This document shows positions 24,401 to 35,233 of a DNA stretch of 64,000 nt, in pieces. Position 1 is the first letter of the stretch. Each line of letters begins with the position of its first letter. Below the pieces are notes generated by a model that searched no databases, was not told where the DNA came from, and worked only from the letters and a program-made list of their open reading frames with translations. The position numbers and the translations under genes are program-made. The stretch spans positions 20,862,038 through 20,926,037 of the forward strand of contig NC_092098.1 of the NCBI RefSeq assembly GCF_045679555.1, written 5' to 3'. Source of the stretch: Salvelinus alpinus. Its lineage: Eukaryota; Chordata; Actinopteri; Salmoniformes; Salmonidae.

Positions 24401-27400
24401 CTCATGCTGCCAAACATTCCCTCGTAAAACTGACTATCCTACCGATCCTTGACTTCGGCGATGTCATTTACAAAATAGCCTCCAACACTCTATTCAGCAA
24501 ATTGGATCCAGTCTATCACGGTGCCATCTGTTTTGTCACCAAAGCCCCATATACTACCCACCACTGCGACCTGTATGCTCTCATTGGCTGGTTCTCACTG
24601 CGTATTCGTCGCCAATCCCTCTGGCTCCAGGTCATCTATAAGTCTTTGCTAGGTAAAGCTCCGCCTTATCTCAGCTCACTGGTCACCATAGCAACTCCCA
24701 CCCGTAGCACTAGCTCCAGCAGGTATATTTCACTGGTCATCCCCAAAGCCAACACCTCCTTTGGCCGCCTTTCCTTCCAGTTCTATGCTGCCAATGACTG
24801 GAACGAATTGCAAAAATCACTGAAGTTGAAGACTTATATCTCCCTCACTAACTTTAAGCGTCAGCTGTCAGAGCAGCTTACCGATTGCTGCAGCTGTACA
24901 CAGCCCATCTGTAAATAGCCCATCCAACAATCTACCTACCTCATCCCCATATTTGTTTTAGTTTTTCTGCTCTTTTGCACACCAGTATTTCTACTTGCAC
25001 ATCTGCACATATATCACTGCAGTGTAAATTGCTAAATTGTAATTACTTCGCCTCTGTTGGCCTAATTATTGCCTTACCTCCTTACTTAATTTGCACACAC
25101 TGTATACAGATTTTTCTATTGTGTTATTGACTGTACGTTTGTTTTTCCCATGTGTAACTCTGTGTTGTTTTTGTCGCACTGCTTTGCTTTATTTTGACCA
25201 GGTCGCAGTTGTAAATGAGAACTTGTTCTCAACTGGCCTACCTGGTTAAATAAAGGTGAAATTAAAAAATTTAAAAATGTATGCGCTTTTGAGGCCACTA
25301 TGGTGTTGAACGCTGAGCTATAGTCCATGAATAGCATTCTCACATAGGTGTTCCTTTTGTCCAGGTGGGAAAGGGCAGTGTGGAGTGCAATAGAGATTGC
25401 GTAATCTGTGGATCTGTTATGGCGGTATGCAAATTGGAGTGGGTCTAGAGTTTCTGAGATAATGGTGTTGTGAGCCATGATCAGCCTTTCAAAGCACCTC
25501 ATGGCTACAGATGTGAGTGCTACGGGTCGGTAGTCGTTTAGGCAGGTTACCTTAGTGTTCCTGGGCACAGGGACAATGGTGGTCTGCTTAAGACATGTTG
25601 GTATTACAGACTCAGACAGGGAGAGGTTGAAAATGTCGGTGAAGACACTTGCCAGTTGGTCAGCGCATGCTCGCAGTACACGTCCTAGTAATACGTCTGG
25701 CCCTGCGGCGTTGTGAATGTTGCCCTGTTGAAAGGTCTTACATCGGCTGCGGAGAGCGTGATCACAGTCTTCTGGAACAGCTGGTGCTCTCATGCATCCC
25801 CACAGTGTTATTAGCCTCGAAGCGAGCATAGAAGTAGTTTAGCTCGTCTGGTAGGCTCGTGTCACTGGACAGCTCTCGGCTGTGCTTCCTTTTGTAGTCT
25901 GTAATGGTTTGCAAGCCTTGCCACATCCGACAAGCATCACAGCCGGTGTAGTAGGATTCGATCTTAGTCTTGTATTGACGCTTTGCCTGTTTGATGGTTC
26001 ATCGGAGGGCATAGCAGGATTTCTTAGAAGCTTCTGGGTTAGAGTCCCGCTCCTTGAAAGGGGCAGCTCTAGCCTTTAGTGCAGTGTGGATGTTGCCTGT
26101 AATCCATGGCTTCTGGTTGGGGTATGTACTTACGGTCACTGTGGGGATGATGTCATCGATGCACTTATTGATGAAGCCAGTGACTGATGTGGTGTACTCT
26201 TCAATGCCATCGGAGGAATTCCGGAACATATTCCAGTCTGTGCTAGCAAAACAGGCATGTAGCTTAGCATCTCCTTCATCTGACCATTTTTTAAATTTAT
26301 CGAGTCACTGGTGCTTCCTGCTTTAATTTTTGCTTGTAAGCAGAAATCAGGAGGATAGAATTATGGTCAGATTTGCCAAATGGAGGGCGAGGGAGAGCTT
26401 TGTATGCATCTATGTGTGTGGAGTAATGGTGCTCCAGAGTTTTTTTCCCTCTGGTTGCAGATTTAACATGCTGATAGAAATTTGGTAAAGACTGATTTGA
26501 GGTTCCCTGCATTAAAGTCCCCTGCTACTAGGAGTGCCGCCTCTGGGTGAACGTTTTCCTGTTTGCTTATGGCGGAATACAGCTCATTCCAGTGCGGTCT
26601 TAGTGCCAGCATCAGTCTGTGGTGGTATGTAGACAGCTACAAAAAATACAGATGAAAACTCTCTAGGTAGATAGTGTGGTCTACAGCTTATCATGAGATA
26701 CTCTACCACAGGCGAGCAAAACCTCGAGACTTCCTTAGATATCGTGCACCAGCTGTTATTTACAAAAATACATAGTCCGCCGCCCCTTGTCTTACCTGAT
26801 GCCGCTGTTCTATCCTGCCGATACAGCGTATATCCATATCCATCATGGTCATTTCTCTTTCGTCATTGAAGAAAGGGAAAAGTCCACGAGTATGCGACCC
26901 AATTTAGATAGATCATCTTTATCCAACCCTGAAAGCCAGCCATACAAGGAAGCCTCTCTCTGTCCTTTGATTTGTGTGTTTTCAATCTGATATAGTTCTT
27001 TGTTCCATGACAAGTTACGATTGGGTGCCCTTTGAACTACATTATTATGATTGTTTTTATATGGTTTGTCTGCTTCGGAAAGTTGACTAGTTTTCTGGAT
27101 TCAGCTATGCTACAGGTATGACGCAGCCCCTGGGTAACCCCTATCCCAAGTCTCCATCGCCAAGGAACCCGTATGAAGACAGAGCGCCACCTCCAGACTG
27201 TTATGACGACCAGCACATGAGACCAACACAGCCCCCACCAGGACACAACGGCATGATGGTGAGTCATTGATTCCCCCTACTGAACAGTAGGATGAATTCA
27301 ACTGATCAACTGGACAAGTAAACTGCAGGGTGAAACTGTGGCTAAAACATTTGGTTTTGATCTTAGCCTAAAGGTCAAATATTAGTTAGACCCTAGGTGA

Positions 27401-27581
27401 CCAGGCTGAAATAGAAAAGCAGAATTTTGCACTGTGTTTTGACATGAGATCTGTTTCTATCTTCCAGAGAGAAGGCATGTCTGGGTATCCTGCGCCCAGT
27501 TCACCTGCTCCCCTCTATTCAGCACCAGAGTACAACCTCAGTTCCCAGTTTCCCAGAGCCCAGATAGGGAGACACTACTGA
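15410..27581 (+). CDS. Single-pass membrane protein, EGF-like Cys cluster, unrecognised
   Basis: Eight exons with consistent AG/GT sites and frame: 15410-15482, 15765-15870, 15999-16181, 16412-16502, 18330-18406, 18531-18602, 27105-27258, 27468-27581 (stop TGA). They give 289 residues. The start [20 protein letters not shown] is a clear signal peptide. Residues about 25-75 are Cys-rich ([42 protein letters not shown]) and look EGF-like. A single hydrophobic helix ([20 protein letters not shown]) is followed by a basic stop-transfer stretch ([14 protein letters not shown]). The cytoplasmic tail is rich in Pro, Asn and Tyr ([32 protein letters not shown]) and ends AQIGRHY. I infer a type I plasma-membrane protein. 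I do not recognise the family. The 8.5 kb intron before exon 7 is filled with LINEs. AATAAA at about 27839 may end the transcript. Confidence 0.8.
16660..18120 (+). mobile_element. Penelope-like retroelement (Neptune/Poseidon type), 5'-truncated
   Basis: Lies in an intron of the small membrane-protein gene. The first reading frame (16668-17045) has the palm motif [10 protein letters not shown] of a Penelope-like reverse transcriptase and the downstream block [24 protein letters not shown]. The second (17297-17749) has a CxxC cluster ([13 protein letters not shown]) followed by a GIY-YIG endonuclease core ([19 protein letters not shown], then a basic helix and [17 protein letters not shown]). 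A 17-18 bp G run (about 17096-17113) and stops separate the two. The 3' part ends with the phrase TGATGAAGACAGCTTGTCTG then GCGAAACGTTGG, seen in Penelope terminal repeats. The copy is defective: the 5' part of the RT is missing. Confidence 0.8.
18022..18075 (+). ncRNA. Decayed hammerhead-like ribozyme motif of the Penelope element
   Basis: The core CTGATGA is at 18040-18046 and GAAAC at 18062-18066, separated by a hairpin (GACA-GCT-TGTC). This is the order CUGAUGA, stem II, GAAA of hammerhead ribozymes, which are known in terminal repeats of Penelope-like elements. Here stem II does not close directly onto GAAA (an extra TGGC intervenes), and I cannot draw stems I and III with confidence. 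I therefore call it a probable inactive relic. Confidence 0.45.
18822..20036 (-). mobile_element. Rex1/L2/CR1-type LINE, 3' half (first part of split copy)
   Basis: The minus strand carries reverse transcriptase palm and thumb sequence: [39 protein letters not shown] and [18 protein letters not shown] (19726-19995), then [20 protein letters not shown] (about 19600) and [20 protein letters not shown] (19361). The 3' end is at about 18822 with TTATTAGTCACATGCGCCG. Frameshifts split the coding sequence. The element stops abruptly at about 20036 and its next upstream segment resumes at about 25281, because another LINE has inserted between. Confidence 0.85.
20037..25280 (+). mobile_element. L2-clade LINE (RSg-1-like), defective
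   Basis: Starts with a G/C-rich 5' region (about 20220-21040). An open frame at 21044-21436 ends in [19 protein letters not shown], a 2A-like motif. Endonuclease-domain pieces follow ([20 protein letters not shown] near 21550; [20 protein letters not shown] near 21770), then [20 protein letters not shown] and [11 protein letters not shown] at 22800-22900. The RT continues at 23824-24276 ([40 protein letters not shown]). The YADD-type catalytic block expected next is missing by an internal deletion near 24250-24280, after which the C-terminal domain continues to 24918. The 3' tail (CCTACCTGGTTAAATAAAGG at about 25236-25255) resembles the tails of the tRNA-derived SINEs here. It is inserted into the minus-strand LINE that flanks it. 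Confidence 0.85.
21865..22678. mobile_element. Solo-LTR-like fossil inside the L2-type LINE
   Basis: About 0.8 kb of unrelated sequence interrupts the endonuclease domain of the LINE: coding sequence stops matching after SEFVL and resumes with [12 protein letters not shown]. The insert begins TGTCGTGGC and ends CCGCCACA, a TG...CA arrangement, and carries AATAAA about 50 bp before its right end, which fits a single long terminal repeat. No internal coding region is present. Exact ends and family (perhaps Gypsy-like) are uncertain. It is younger than the LINE it interrupts. Confidence 0.5.
25281..26880 (-). mobile_element. Rex1/L2/CR1-type LINE, 5' half (second part of split copy)
   Basis: The minus strand (25829-25116 and upstream frames) reads [60 protein letters not shown] and [19 protein letters not shown]. 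Farther upstream are an RT N-terminal block (26229-25999) and endonuclease-end sequence (26512-26297, [20 protein letters not shown]). This continues the LINE at 18822-20036 in the same orientation, so both pieces are one element. The upstream border is near 26830-26890. Its outer part is included in the inverted duplication beginning at 26624. Confidence 0.85.
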
Positions 27582-27788
27582 GGACAAACAGGAGTGACCA
27601 TGGCCTGAATTAGAACGCCACCAATTTCACTATCACAATTCAAAAAAGTTCAACTCGTATATAATTTAAAGTGAGTGGAAAATGTAAACATTCAAGGACT
27701 TTGTAAACTTTAATTTAACGTACTAAAAAATGTATTGTGGCTGGCTGCTAAGTTTTATGAGTAATCCCCATTGACTGATTATGAAATT
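26624..27788 (+). repeat. Left arm of a large inverted duplication
   Basis: This 1,165-bp segment is repeated in reverse complement at 28013-29007. Every stretch I compared by eye was identical, apart from a 170-bp block (26909-27078) that is absent from the other arm. The arm spans the outer end of the minus-strand LINE, a dead exon copy, and the last two coding exons plus most of the 3' UTR of the membrane-protein gene. Confidence 0.9.
26890..26949 (+). pseudogene. Dead duplicate of exon 6 of the membrane-protein gene
   Basis: Reads [19 protein letters not shown], against [19 protein letters not shown] in exon 6 (18531-18602). The similarity continues into the following intron (TTTTCAATCTGATA... 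here, TTTTTGGTCTGATA... there). The donor that is AA/gtaaga in exon 6 is AA/ggaagc here, so it cannot splice normally, and no good acceptor precedes it. I read it as an intragenic duplication that has lost its splice sites. Confidence 0.75.
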
Positions 27789-28012
27789 TGCTCATATTTT
27801 TGCAGTTTTAAGATTTATTGTTTGACAATTTTGTAACTAATAAAGGCTATTATTCCTAGATTCAATCCGTAGCGTGGATCAACACTAAAGCGCGATTGAA
27901 ATGTAAAGGCAATGTTCCGATGTTTCAATTTCCGATCGCTTTAACTCGGATCTCCACACTACAGATTGAGTAGTCAATTCCAATTTCATTTGAAATTCAA
28001 CTTCAATTCAAG
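27789..28012. other. Central spacer of the inverted duplication
   Basis: 224 bp lie between the arms. It contains the AATAAA at about 27839 that could serve the membrane-protein gene and then unique A/T-rich sequence. No gene or known repeat is visible. Confidence 0.8.
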
Positions 28013-29007
28013 AATTTCATAATCAGTCAATGGGGATTACTCATAAAACTTAGCAGCCAGCCACAATACATTTTTTAGTACGTTAAATTAAAGTTTACAA
28101 AGTCCTTGAATGTTTACATTTTCCACTCACTTTAAATTATATACGAGTTGAACTTTTTTGAATTGTGATAGTGAAATTGGTGGCGTTCTAATTCAGGCCA
28201 TGGTCACTCCTGTTTGTCCTCAGTAGTGTCTCCCTATCTGGGCTCTGGGAAACTGGGAACTGAGGTTGTACTCTGGTGCTGAATAGAGGGGAGCAGGTGA
28301 ACTGGGCGCAGGATACCCAGACATGCCTTCTCTCTGGAAGATAGAAACAGATCTCATGTCAAAACACAGTGCAAAATTCTGCTTTTCTATTTCAGCCTGG
28401 TCACCTAGGGTCTAACTAATATTTGACCTTTAGGCTAAGATCAAAACCAAATGTTTTAGCCACAGTTTCACCCTGCAGTTTACTTGTCCAGTTGATCAGT
28501 TGAATTCATCCTACTGTTCAGTAGGGGGAATCAATGACTCACCATCATGCCGTTGTGTCCTGGTGGGGGCTGTGTTGGTCTCATGTGCTGGTCGTCATAA
28601 CAGTCTGGAGGTGGCGCTCTGTCTTCATACGGGTTCCTTGGCGATGGAGACTTGGGATAGGGGTTACCCAGGGGCTGCGTCATACCTGTAGCATAGCTGA
28701 ATCCAGAAAACTAGTCAACTTTTCTAAATTGGGTCGCATACTCGTGGACTTTTCCCTTTCTTCAATGACGAAAGAGAAATGACCATGATGGATATGGATA
28801 TACGCTGTATCGGCAGGATAGAACAGCGGCATCAGGTAAGACAAGGGGCGGCGGACTATGTATTTTTGTAAATAACAGCTGGTGCACGATATCTAAGGAA
28901 GTCTCGAGGTTTTGCTCGCCTGTGGTAGAGTATCTCATGATAAGCTGTAGACCACACTATCTACCTAGAGAGTTTTCATCTGTATTTTTTGTAGCTGTCT
29001 ACATACC
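28013..29007 (-). repeat. Right arm of the inverted duplication (carries reversed exons)
   Basis: Reverse complement of 26624-27788 minus 170 bp. It carries inverted copies of the last two exons of the membrane-protein gene (exon copies at about 28220-28333 and 28543-28696 on the minus strand). Their splice sites look intact, but no upstream exons are arranged for them. The arm stops at 29007 inside former LINE sequence. Confidence 0.9.
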
Positions 29008-31592
29008 TCATGAAGTGGAGAATTTAAGTTAAATTCAATTCAAATTTCAACAATCTTCAAGTGGAATTAGACTGTGTTGAATTGTTAAAAAAAAAAAAAT
29101 ATTAAATGTAGTCTTTGGAATTTCATTTAATTGGAATTCAATATTGTACATTTCCGAGTTAGTATCAAAATTGGACTGCAGGATTTGTTTTAAATCATTT
29201 CAACTTATATTTTTATATTTACAGTATAGCTACACTGTATGAATAGTGACATAATCAGCCTGAAGGAATTAAATTTGAATTGGAATATACAGTATCGAAC
29301 ATTGGAATTTAATTATCTCTAAATTCAAAGACTGACCGGGAATTTGAATTGAATTAAATGGAATTTACAGGGAGAGGGAATTTTATTAGAATTTAATTTG
29401 TTGAATTGACCCCAACCCTGCTATGTAATAGGCTAGTCTGATTTGTTACAATTTTTTGGTCATGAGGGTTATCTGCCAGTGGTTCCCAAACCGTGGGTCA
29501 GTACTAGGGGAGAACGACTGCCCCCTCTCATTGAAGCCACGGTAGTTCAAGGCTAACCGCAGTACTGCAGGCATTGTTAGCAGAAAACATGATCCCCCCA
29601 TTATAGTGAATTATAACAGATTGTTTTTAAATCGCACACAGAAGTTATAAGGATAATTTAGTTGCTAATGGCAGCCTGCTGTACCCCGGTCGGCCTTCAA
29701 CTTGAGTTACTCAATGAGAGCGTGCAGCACTGAGCTCGCATGCAACGTCACTTCCTGGAGTAGCTCACACTGCGCATGATAGGTCTCCATGAGGCACCTA
29801 AAACCTGTAAATGAATTACCTCTGGTTCGTTCCTATGTGGAAAATTAATGGGGAAATAATAGGATTTTGTTATAAACGCAGAAAATAAGGTCTGAGGTTT
29901 ACACAGCTTAGGAGATCTTATACGTTTTGTTTATCCAAAAACACAATTTCCACATAGGCTTTGTCCAACGAACCATGGTGGAGTTGGTGCCTACAAGAAA
30001 ACAACATTACTATTTGTCTTACAAAGGAATGAATGGTGTCACGTGATCTAGGACTTTGACGGTCGCAGGGGTCCAGGTGTGACGTTTTTTGTGCATTGCA
30101 AAAATATATATATGGAAAAACACTTTGTGTAAACTTAAACGACTAAAACCAAATCGAAAGTATGTAGAAAAGATAATGGACATATAATACCCTATAATCT
30201 GAGAATTTACAATCAGCAAAATAAACGCTAGATAATCAGGCACCCATTGATTTTATATTTGAGGATAAGAACACGTCAAAATGTGTAGAATTGACGGAAA
30301 TTAGCTTAAGTGAAAATTCTCAGCTCCTTGGAAAAATGTATAGAATTGCAACCTATTATTTCAGCGCCATGGCAAAATGTGTAGAATTGCTGGAAATTAG
30401 CTTCAAAACTGCACAATCTTCTCTGCTGCCAAGATGATGTTCTATGTATGTTTTTTTCACCGCTCAACCCTTATGGTGGGTCGCGACTCAAGACACCTCA
30501 ATTGGTCGGTCACAAAGCAAAAAAGTTGTATACAATGGTAAGTCAAGCAACATCAATTAAAGATACTTTCAAAAAGAACATTTATTTTCTACAAATCAGA
30601 TGTTAATAATTTTAAATCAATAAACAAAATACAATCTTAATTTCACCTCTAGGTCAATCATGGGATAACTTGGTGTCAGCAGTCGCCCTTATTGTAAGAT
30701 GCAAAACACTGTCATCTTAACACAAATCCACTTGTTGGTACATTCTTTGTTACTGAATGATGGCAAAAAGAGTGAATGAAAGTAATAGGTTGAGGTGAAC
30801 AATTCATCAGGAGATGTCTTTATTTACTAAAGAAGCTCCTAATATTTCAGTTGACAGACAGAGAATAGATAACACTGATTTGGATCTGATACATGAGACA
30901 TTCCTGATAGTAAACATTTTATTGGCTTTGAGCAACATGATTTTACCAGATTTTACCACATGGGAAAAATTAAAACCCCTGATTGTTTGACAAGCGATTA
31001 TTTCAAAGCATAAAGGACAAATACAAGTAAAAAGCTGGGTTGTCCACATCCCCTTTTCATGCTTTTGAATACAGAGAAAACTGATACAGATGACTGTTTA
31101 TGTTTGAAATTAGAACTGGGTCTTTAAATGCATGTTTTTCACAATTTGCTAGCAGTAGCATTACTAAAAATCATACAATGACTTGTCAGATAATGGTTAC
31201 CCCAAGTTCAACAGTGAGAATACAGTCAACAGATAAACACGCCATTAGTTAAAATCAAATTACAGCATTATCTTACCACTGATACTGCATATGACAAGTG
31301 GTGTGCTATTCAAACAACCCAGACAAGCATACTACGGTACTGAGAAAATGTGTGCTTTCAAGCAGTGTTCTGATTCAGGATTTACCTGACTTGAGGTTTG
31401 TTTGAATAGCACCCCAGGTTTGAGTACTAATGGTGATGTGAGGACAAGTTAATAAATTACTAATGCAGTTCGAAGAAAATGTGACAATTGTCATCCTTTA
31501 TTTATCACATTGAAATAATTGTATTTCCCTGCTCTATAGTGAGTGAGAATCAGATTGTTCTGAATATGGGAAAGGGTGTGTGAAGAAGCACT
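29008..31592. other. Intergenic A/T-rich DNA and znf711 3' UTR
   Basis: No gene is visible. About 29464 begins CAGTGGTTCCCAAACCGTGG, and about 30470 has GGTGGGTCGCGACTCAAGAC, a phrase pair I associate with fish hAT-type non-autonomous elements, so 29464-30540 may be one. Three imperfect copies of AAAATGTGTAGAATTG occur at about 30278, 30333 and 30372. On the minus strand an AATAAA (TTTATT at 31497-31502) lies about 90 bp after the znf711 stop. Confidence 0.45.
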
Positions 31593-34500
31593 TTACATTA
31601 AAACATCCTTGTGATGCCGTGCAATGTGCTGGCTCTTTTCAGAGGGCCTACGGAAGCCTTTAGTGCAGTAGTCACAGCGGTGGGGATAGTCCTTGGTGTG
31701 GATGGATATGACGTGCCGTTTGAAACCTGAAGCGTCCGAGGAGCTGTACTCACAGTACTGGCACTGGTACACTTTCCGCCCACTGTGGGTCTTCATGTGC
31801 TTCTTCAGTTCCAGCTGATGCCTGAAGCCCCGTCGGCAGCGCTTGCACTTGAAGGGTAAGTCTTTGGTGTGGACGGACAGGATGTGGCGACTGAGTATGA
31901 AGGGGTCTGGGGTCTTAAAGTCACAGTGGCGGCATTGGTGCAGCCTGGCACCTTTGTGAGTCTCTGTGTGTTTTTTCAGCTCCGAGGGCCGGTGGAAGCC
32001 CTTTTCACACACGTCACACTTGTGAGGGAAGTCCTTGGTGTGCACGGAGATGATGTGGCGCTTCAGGTCGCTGGAGTTGGTGCTCTTGTGCTCGCAGTGC
32101 GGACACTGGTGCGTCTTGTGGCCCTGGAATATCTCCATGTGCTTCTGCAGCTCCCGCTCGTCAGAGAAGGCCTGGGGACAGTGGCCACACTTGAACGGCA
32201 GCTCCGCTCCATGCTTGCTCTTTATGTGGGTCTTCAGGTTAGACTGGTCGGCACAGCAGAACTCACAGTGCTGGCAGTGGTAGGGCTTCTCACCCGTGTG
32301 GGTCCTCATGTGCTTTTTGAGCTCAGAGGGGTGGCGGAAACCTTTAGCACACTCCACACACACATGGGCAAAGCTCTTGCTGTGGACAGCCAGCAAGTGG
32401 CGGTTGAGAAGGCCCTGCTCGGCTGTCTCATAGTCACAGTACTTACAGTGGTGCAGCTTGGGCTCCTGGTCACGTAGGATGAGCTTATTGGAGCTGAGTG
32501 GGCTCTCCACACAGTAACGCCTTGTGACCTCAGTGAATTCTGAGACCCGGTCACTCTTCACTATGAGCTTGTGGCCCTCCAGGTGGTTGTGGAAGTTTAC
32601 CTTCTTGTTGGTGGTGAAATCGCAGTCTGTGCACTGGTACTTCTTCTTGAAGATGTGGTCGGGGTGGTTCTTCATGTGGATCTTCAGGAAGCCTCGCGAT
32701 CTGAACTTCTTCCCGCAGATGTTGCAGGGGTACACAGTCAGAGGCTGGCCATCTGGACCAATGATCACAGCTGAGGAAAAGTGTGGAGGCAAAAAAGAAC
32801 AGGAATTGTTAGGCCTACATCTAAAAAAGAAAAGTATAATCTTACAAAATGATGCAAGCTTTTTGAAAATGTTTTAATGAACATAGAACCCCATACCTGT
32901 CTGACACTGACGTGTCTCTCCCTTTTTCTTTTTCTTGATCTTCTGTTTGAGAGCTCTACTTGTACTCAGGCTGTCGCTGATCTTCAGGTAATGTGTCCCT
33001 GTGTTGTTCTTGTTCTCCAGCCTGGAGTCCAGACTGTTACCTAAGGAAAATTATACACCAATTCAACACACCTAAAAATCGTGACATGAACAAATCTAAA
33101 TGTTAGGCTAAATGTAGAATTATCTTACGCCATACTGAATGTATGTCTCTGAGGAACTTGTGTCTATGGAGAAAAGGAGTAGGCTTTACCATAAGCTGCA
33201 GCCCAGGCAACAGTGCCGAAGTTCTTATTGTGGCTGGAGTCATCCAGTGAGTCCTGGATGGCAGGGGCATCCTCCTCTCCCACTATCACCTCCATGTACA
33301 CCTCATCCGCCATCTCAGTGCAGTCTGCTCACAGAAAAGGAGGAAGGAAAACTCAGTCACTTAATTTAACACTGCAACCATCTATTGGGACAAAAATAAT
33401 AAGGCAGCCATATCGTTTAATATGTTGTGCTGTATAAGGGATTGGAGGAAAGGCTGCTAATTCAGGGGACTCACTGATCTCTGAATCCTCCTGGGACGGG
33501 TCTTTCACTGCCATGTAGACCATCTTCTCTCGAGACAGCTTGCCAATGCCCCCAGTCTCCAGCACTGCGTGACCGTTGTGGAAGTCGCTCTCAGCTACAA
33601 TCTCTGTGCCACCTGCACTCACAGTAAATGTCTGAATTCAGGGAAACTGAACAGAGGTGTATCTTTCAAATTGATCGGAACTTGTAAGAGTCCTTACCTA
33701 TGTCAACATCATCATCAGCCTCTGCCTTGAAGATGTAGACTTTGATGCACTCAGAGTCGTAGTCACCCTCTTTGGAGCCATCCTCCATCACCTCAGAACC
33801 CATCTTCAGGGGTGTGTCCTCCATGTCCAACTTCTCCCCAACATCGTCCACTGCACAAACAATAGCACACTCATCATTATACACTATCAGATTCATCCTA
33901 TTATTAGAGTCAAAATTTGTGTTGGAGCAGTCTAGTAGTACCAAGAAAATAAGACGTGTCTTACAGGAGATCATCAGGTAGTCCTCGGAGACGCTCTCTC
34001 CAGCCTCGTTGTCCGGCTCCTGGATGGTGACTGCAGAGTCTTCAATCTCCTCCTGCTCCTCCACATACGTCTCTGAGTTGCAGTTGGAGACCATGACCTC
34101 CTCAGTGACAATTTCAAACACCTGGTCAGGAACCCTATCAGATTCCTCTATGAGATCTGTTGTCAGCACATGGTGATGGTGGTCAGAATCCAGCACGTCC
34201 TCAATGGCCACCTCGGCCCCCAGGACCGACTCAGTCATGATTATGCCGTCAGGCTCGTCGCTGCAGCAGATGTCTGGCCCCTCTACAACCTCTGACCCCA
34301 GGTCATGCTCAAACATGATTCCCTCCTCGTCAGTCACCACGTCTGACACCAGCACCGCCTCTGGCACAGAAACCACAATGTGATCATCGTCAATGTGGGC
34401 CATTCCTGCCACTGGGGAAGTCAGGAGGAACTGTTACTCTTATCAGTTCGAGCACACACAGATACAATCAAATAAACTAAAGGCCATGTACTATTAGTTC

Positions 34501-34603
34501 TCTGCATTGATGGAGTGGACTTACCAAAATCCTGCATTATCATTGTGTGTGGCATCTTTGAGTCTTGCATCTGAAAGTTCAAGACCCCTCCACCGTGGTC
34601 CAT
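31593..34603 (-). CDS. znf711: Zinc finger protein 711 (ZFX/ZFY/ZNF711 family)
   Basis: A nuclear transcriptional activator of the ZFX family. Seven coding exons on the minus strand: 34603-34525, 34411-33965, 33850-33698, 33612-33475, 33324-33190, 33040-32897, 32770-31593, giving 757 residues (human ZNF711 is about 760). The start [11 protein letters not shown]...HTMIMQDFG and the acidic activation domain ([56 protein letters not shown]) match ZNF711 rather than ZFX. A basic nuclear-localisation stretch ([15 protein letters not shown]) is in the sixth exon. The last exon encodes 12 C2H2 fingers from [10 protein letters not shown] to [12 protein letters not shown]. The segment [20 protein letters not shown] replaces one finger, a ZNF711 trait. 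An untranslated 5' exon must lie upstream; the first coding exon has an acceptor at about 34620. Confidence 0.95.
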
Positions 34604-34719
34604 TCTCTTTTTATCCTGTCTGCTACAAACACAAATGAGGAGGATTCTTTTATTTTTCTTACTAGCTCTGACTTTGCTGGTTGCTACTTTATTGAGGAAA
34701 AATGTACTTACTATGACTG

Positions 34720-34820
34720 TGATATGTGATTGTCCAACCTAGCTATGAATGCACTAACTGTAAGTCGCTCTGGATAACAGCGTCTGCTAAATGACGTAAA
34801 TGTAATGTAAATGATTAAGT
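34720..34820 (+). mobile_element. 3' part of a tRNA-derived SINE
   Basis: Contains GTAAGTCGCTCTGGATAACA then GCGTCTGCTAAATGACGTAA and a TGTAATGTAAATG tail, the 3' body of a common salmonid tRNA-derived SINE. The head is missing. It lies in the 5' non-coding region of znf711. Confidence 0.65.
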
Positions 34821-35233
34821 TGATCTAATTTTATCAGATCAATTAGGACCTCTGTCAATACACAACTCATTACAAATGTATCAACATACTGATTCAATGC
34901 TGAATAAACATTAACATTGAATAATGCATTGTTGGGTTTGGAGCTTGCAAGAAAGACATTTCACTGTACTCGTTCATGTGACATTAAAACTTTAACAAAA
35001 TGTTAACACTGAAAGATTAAAAACACATTGCTAATGACAGTATTTCACCACTCACATTTGATTCTGAGCTCTCAAACCATCAGGGAAGTGTTATGTTTTT
35101 TTTTTAAATCAGCTAGGGAGGAGAAACACCTGAAATAGAGAAAAGAAAAACACATAAAATCATTGAAGCTGATATCTGTTATCTATCCTGAAATATAATT
35201 GTGGTAATGGAAATAAAGAAGACTGCTATAATC

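Noticed and set aside
28220-28696. A second, minus-strand copy of the membrane-protein gene
   Set aside because: Only the last two exons are present in the right arm, with no start, signal peptide or upstream exons.
27037-28782. Two identical short proteins beginning [14 protein letters not shown] on opposite strands
   Set aside because: They arise because the inverted duplication repeats the antisense of real exons; they are not genes.
31869-32477. 202-codon plus-strand frame opposite znf711
   Set aside because: Antisense of the zinc-finger exon; its composition reflects the repeated finger codons.
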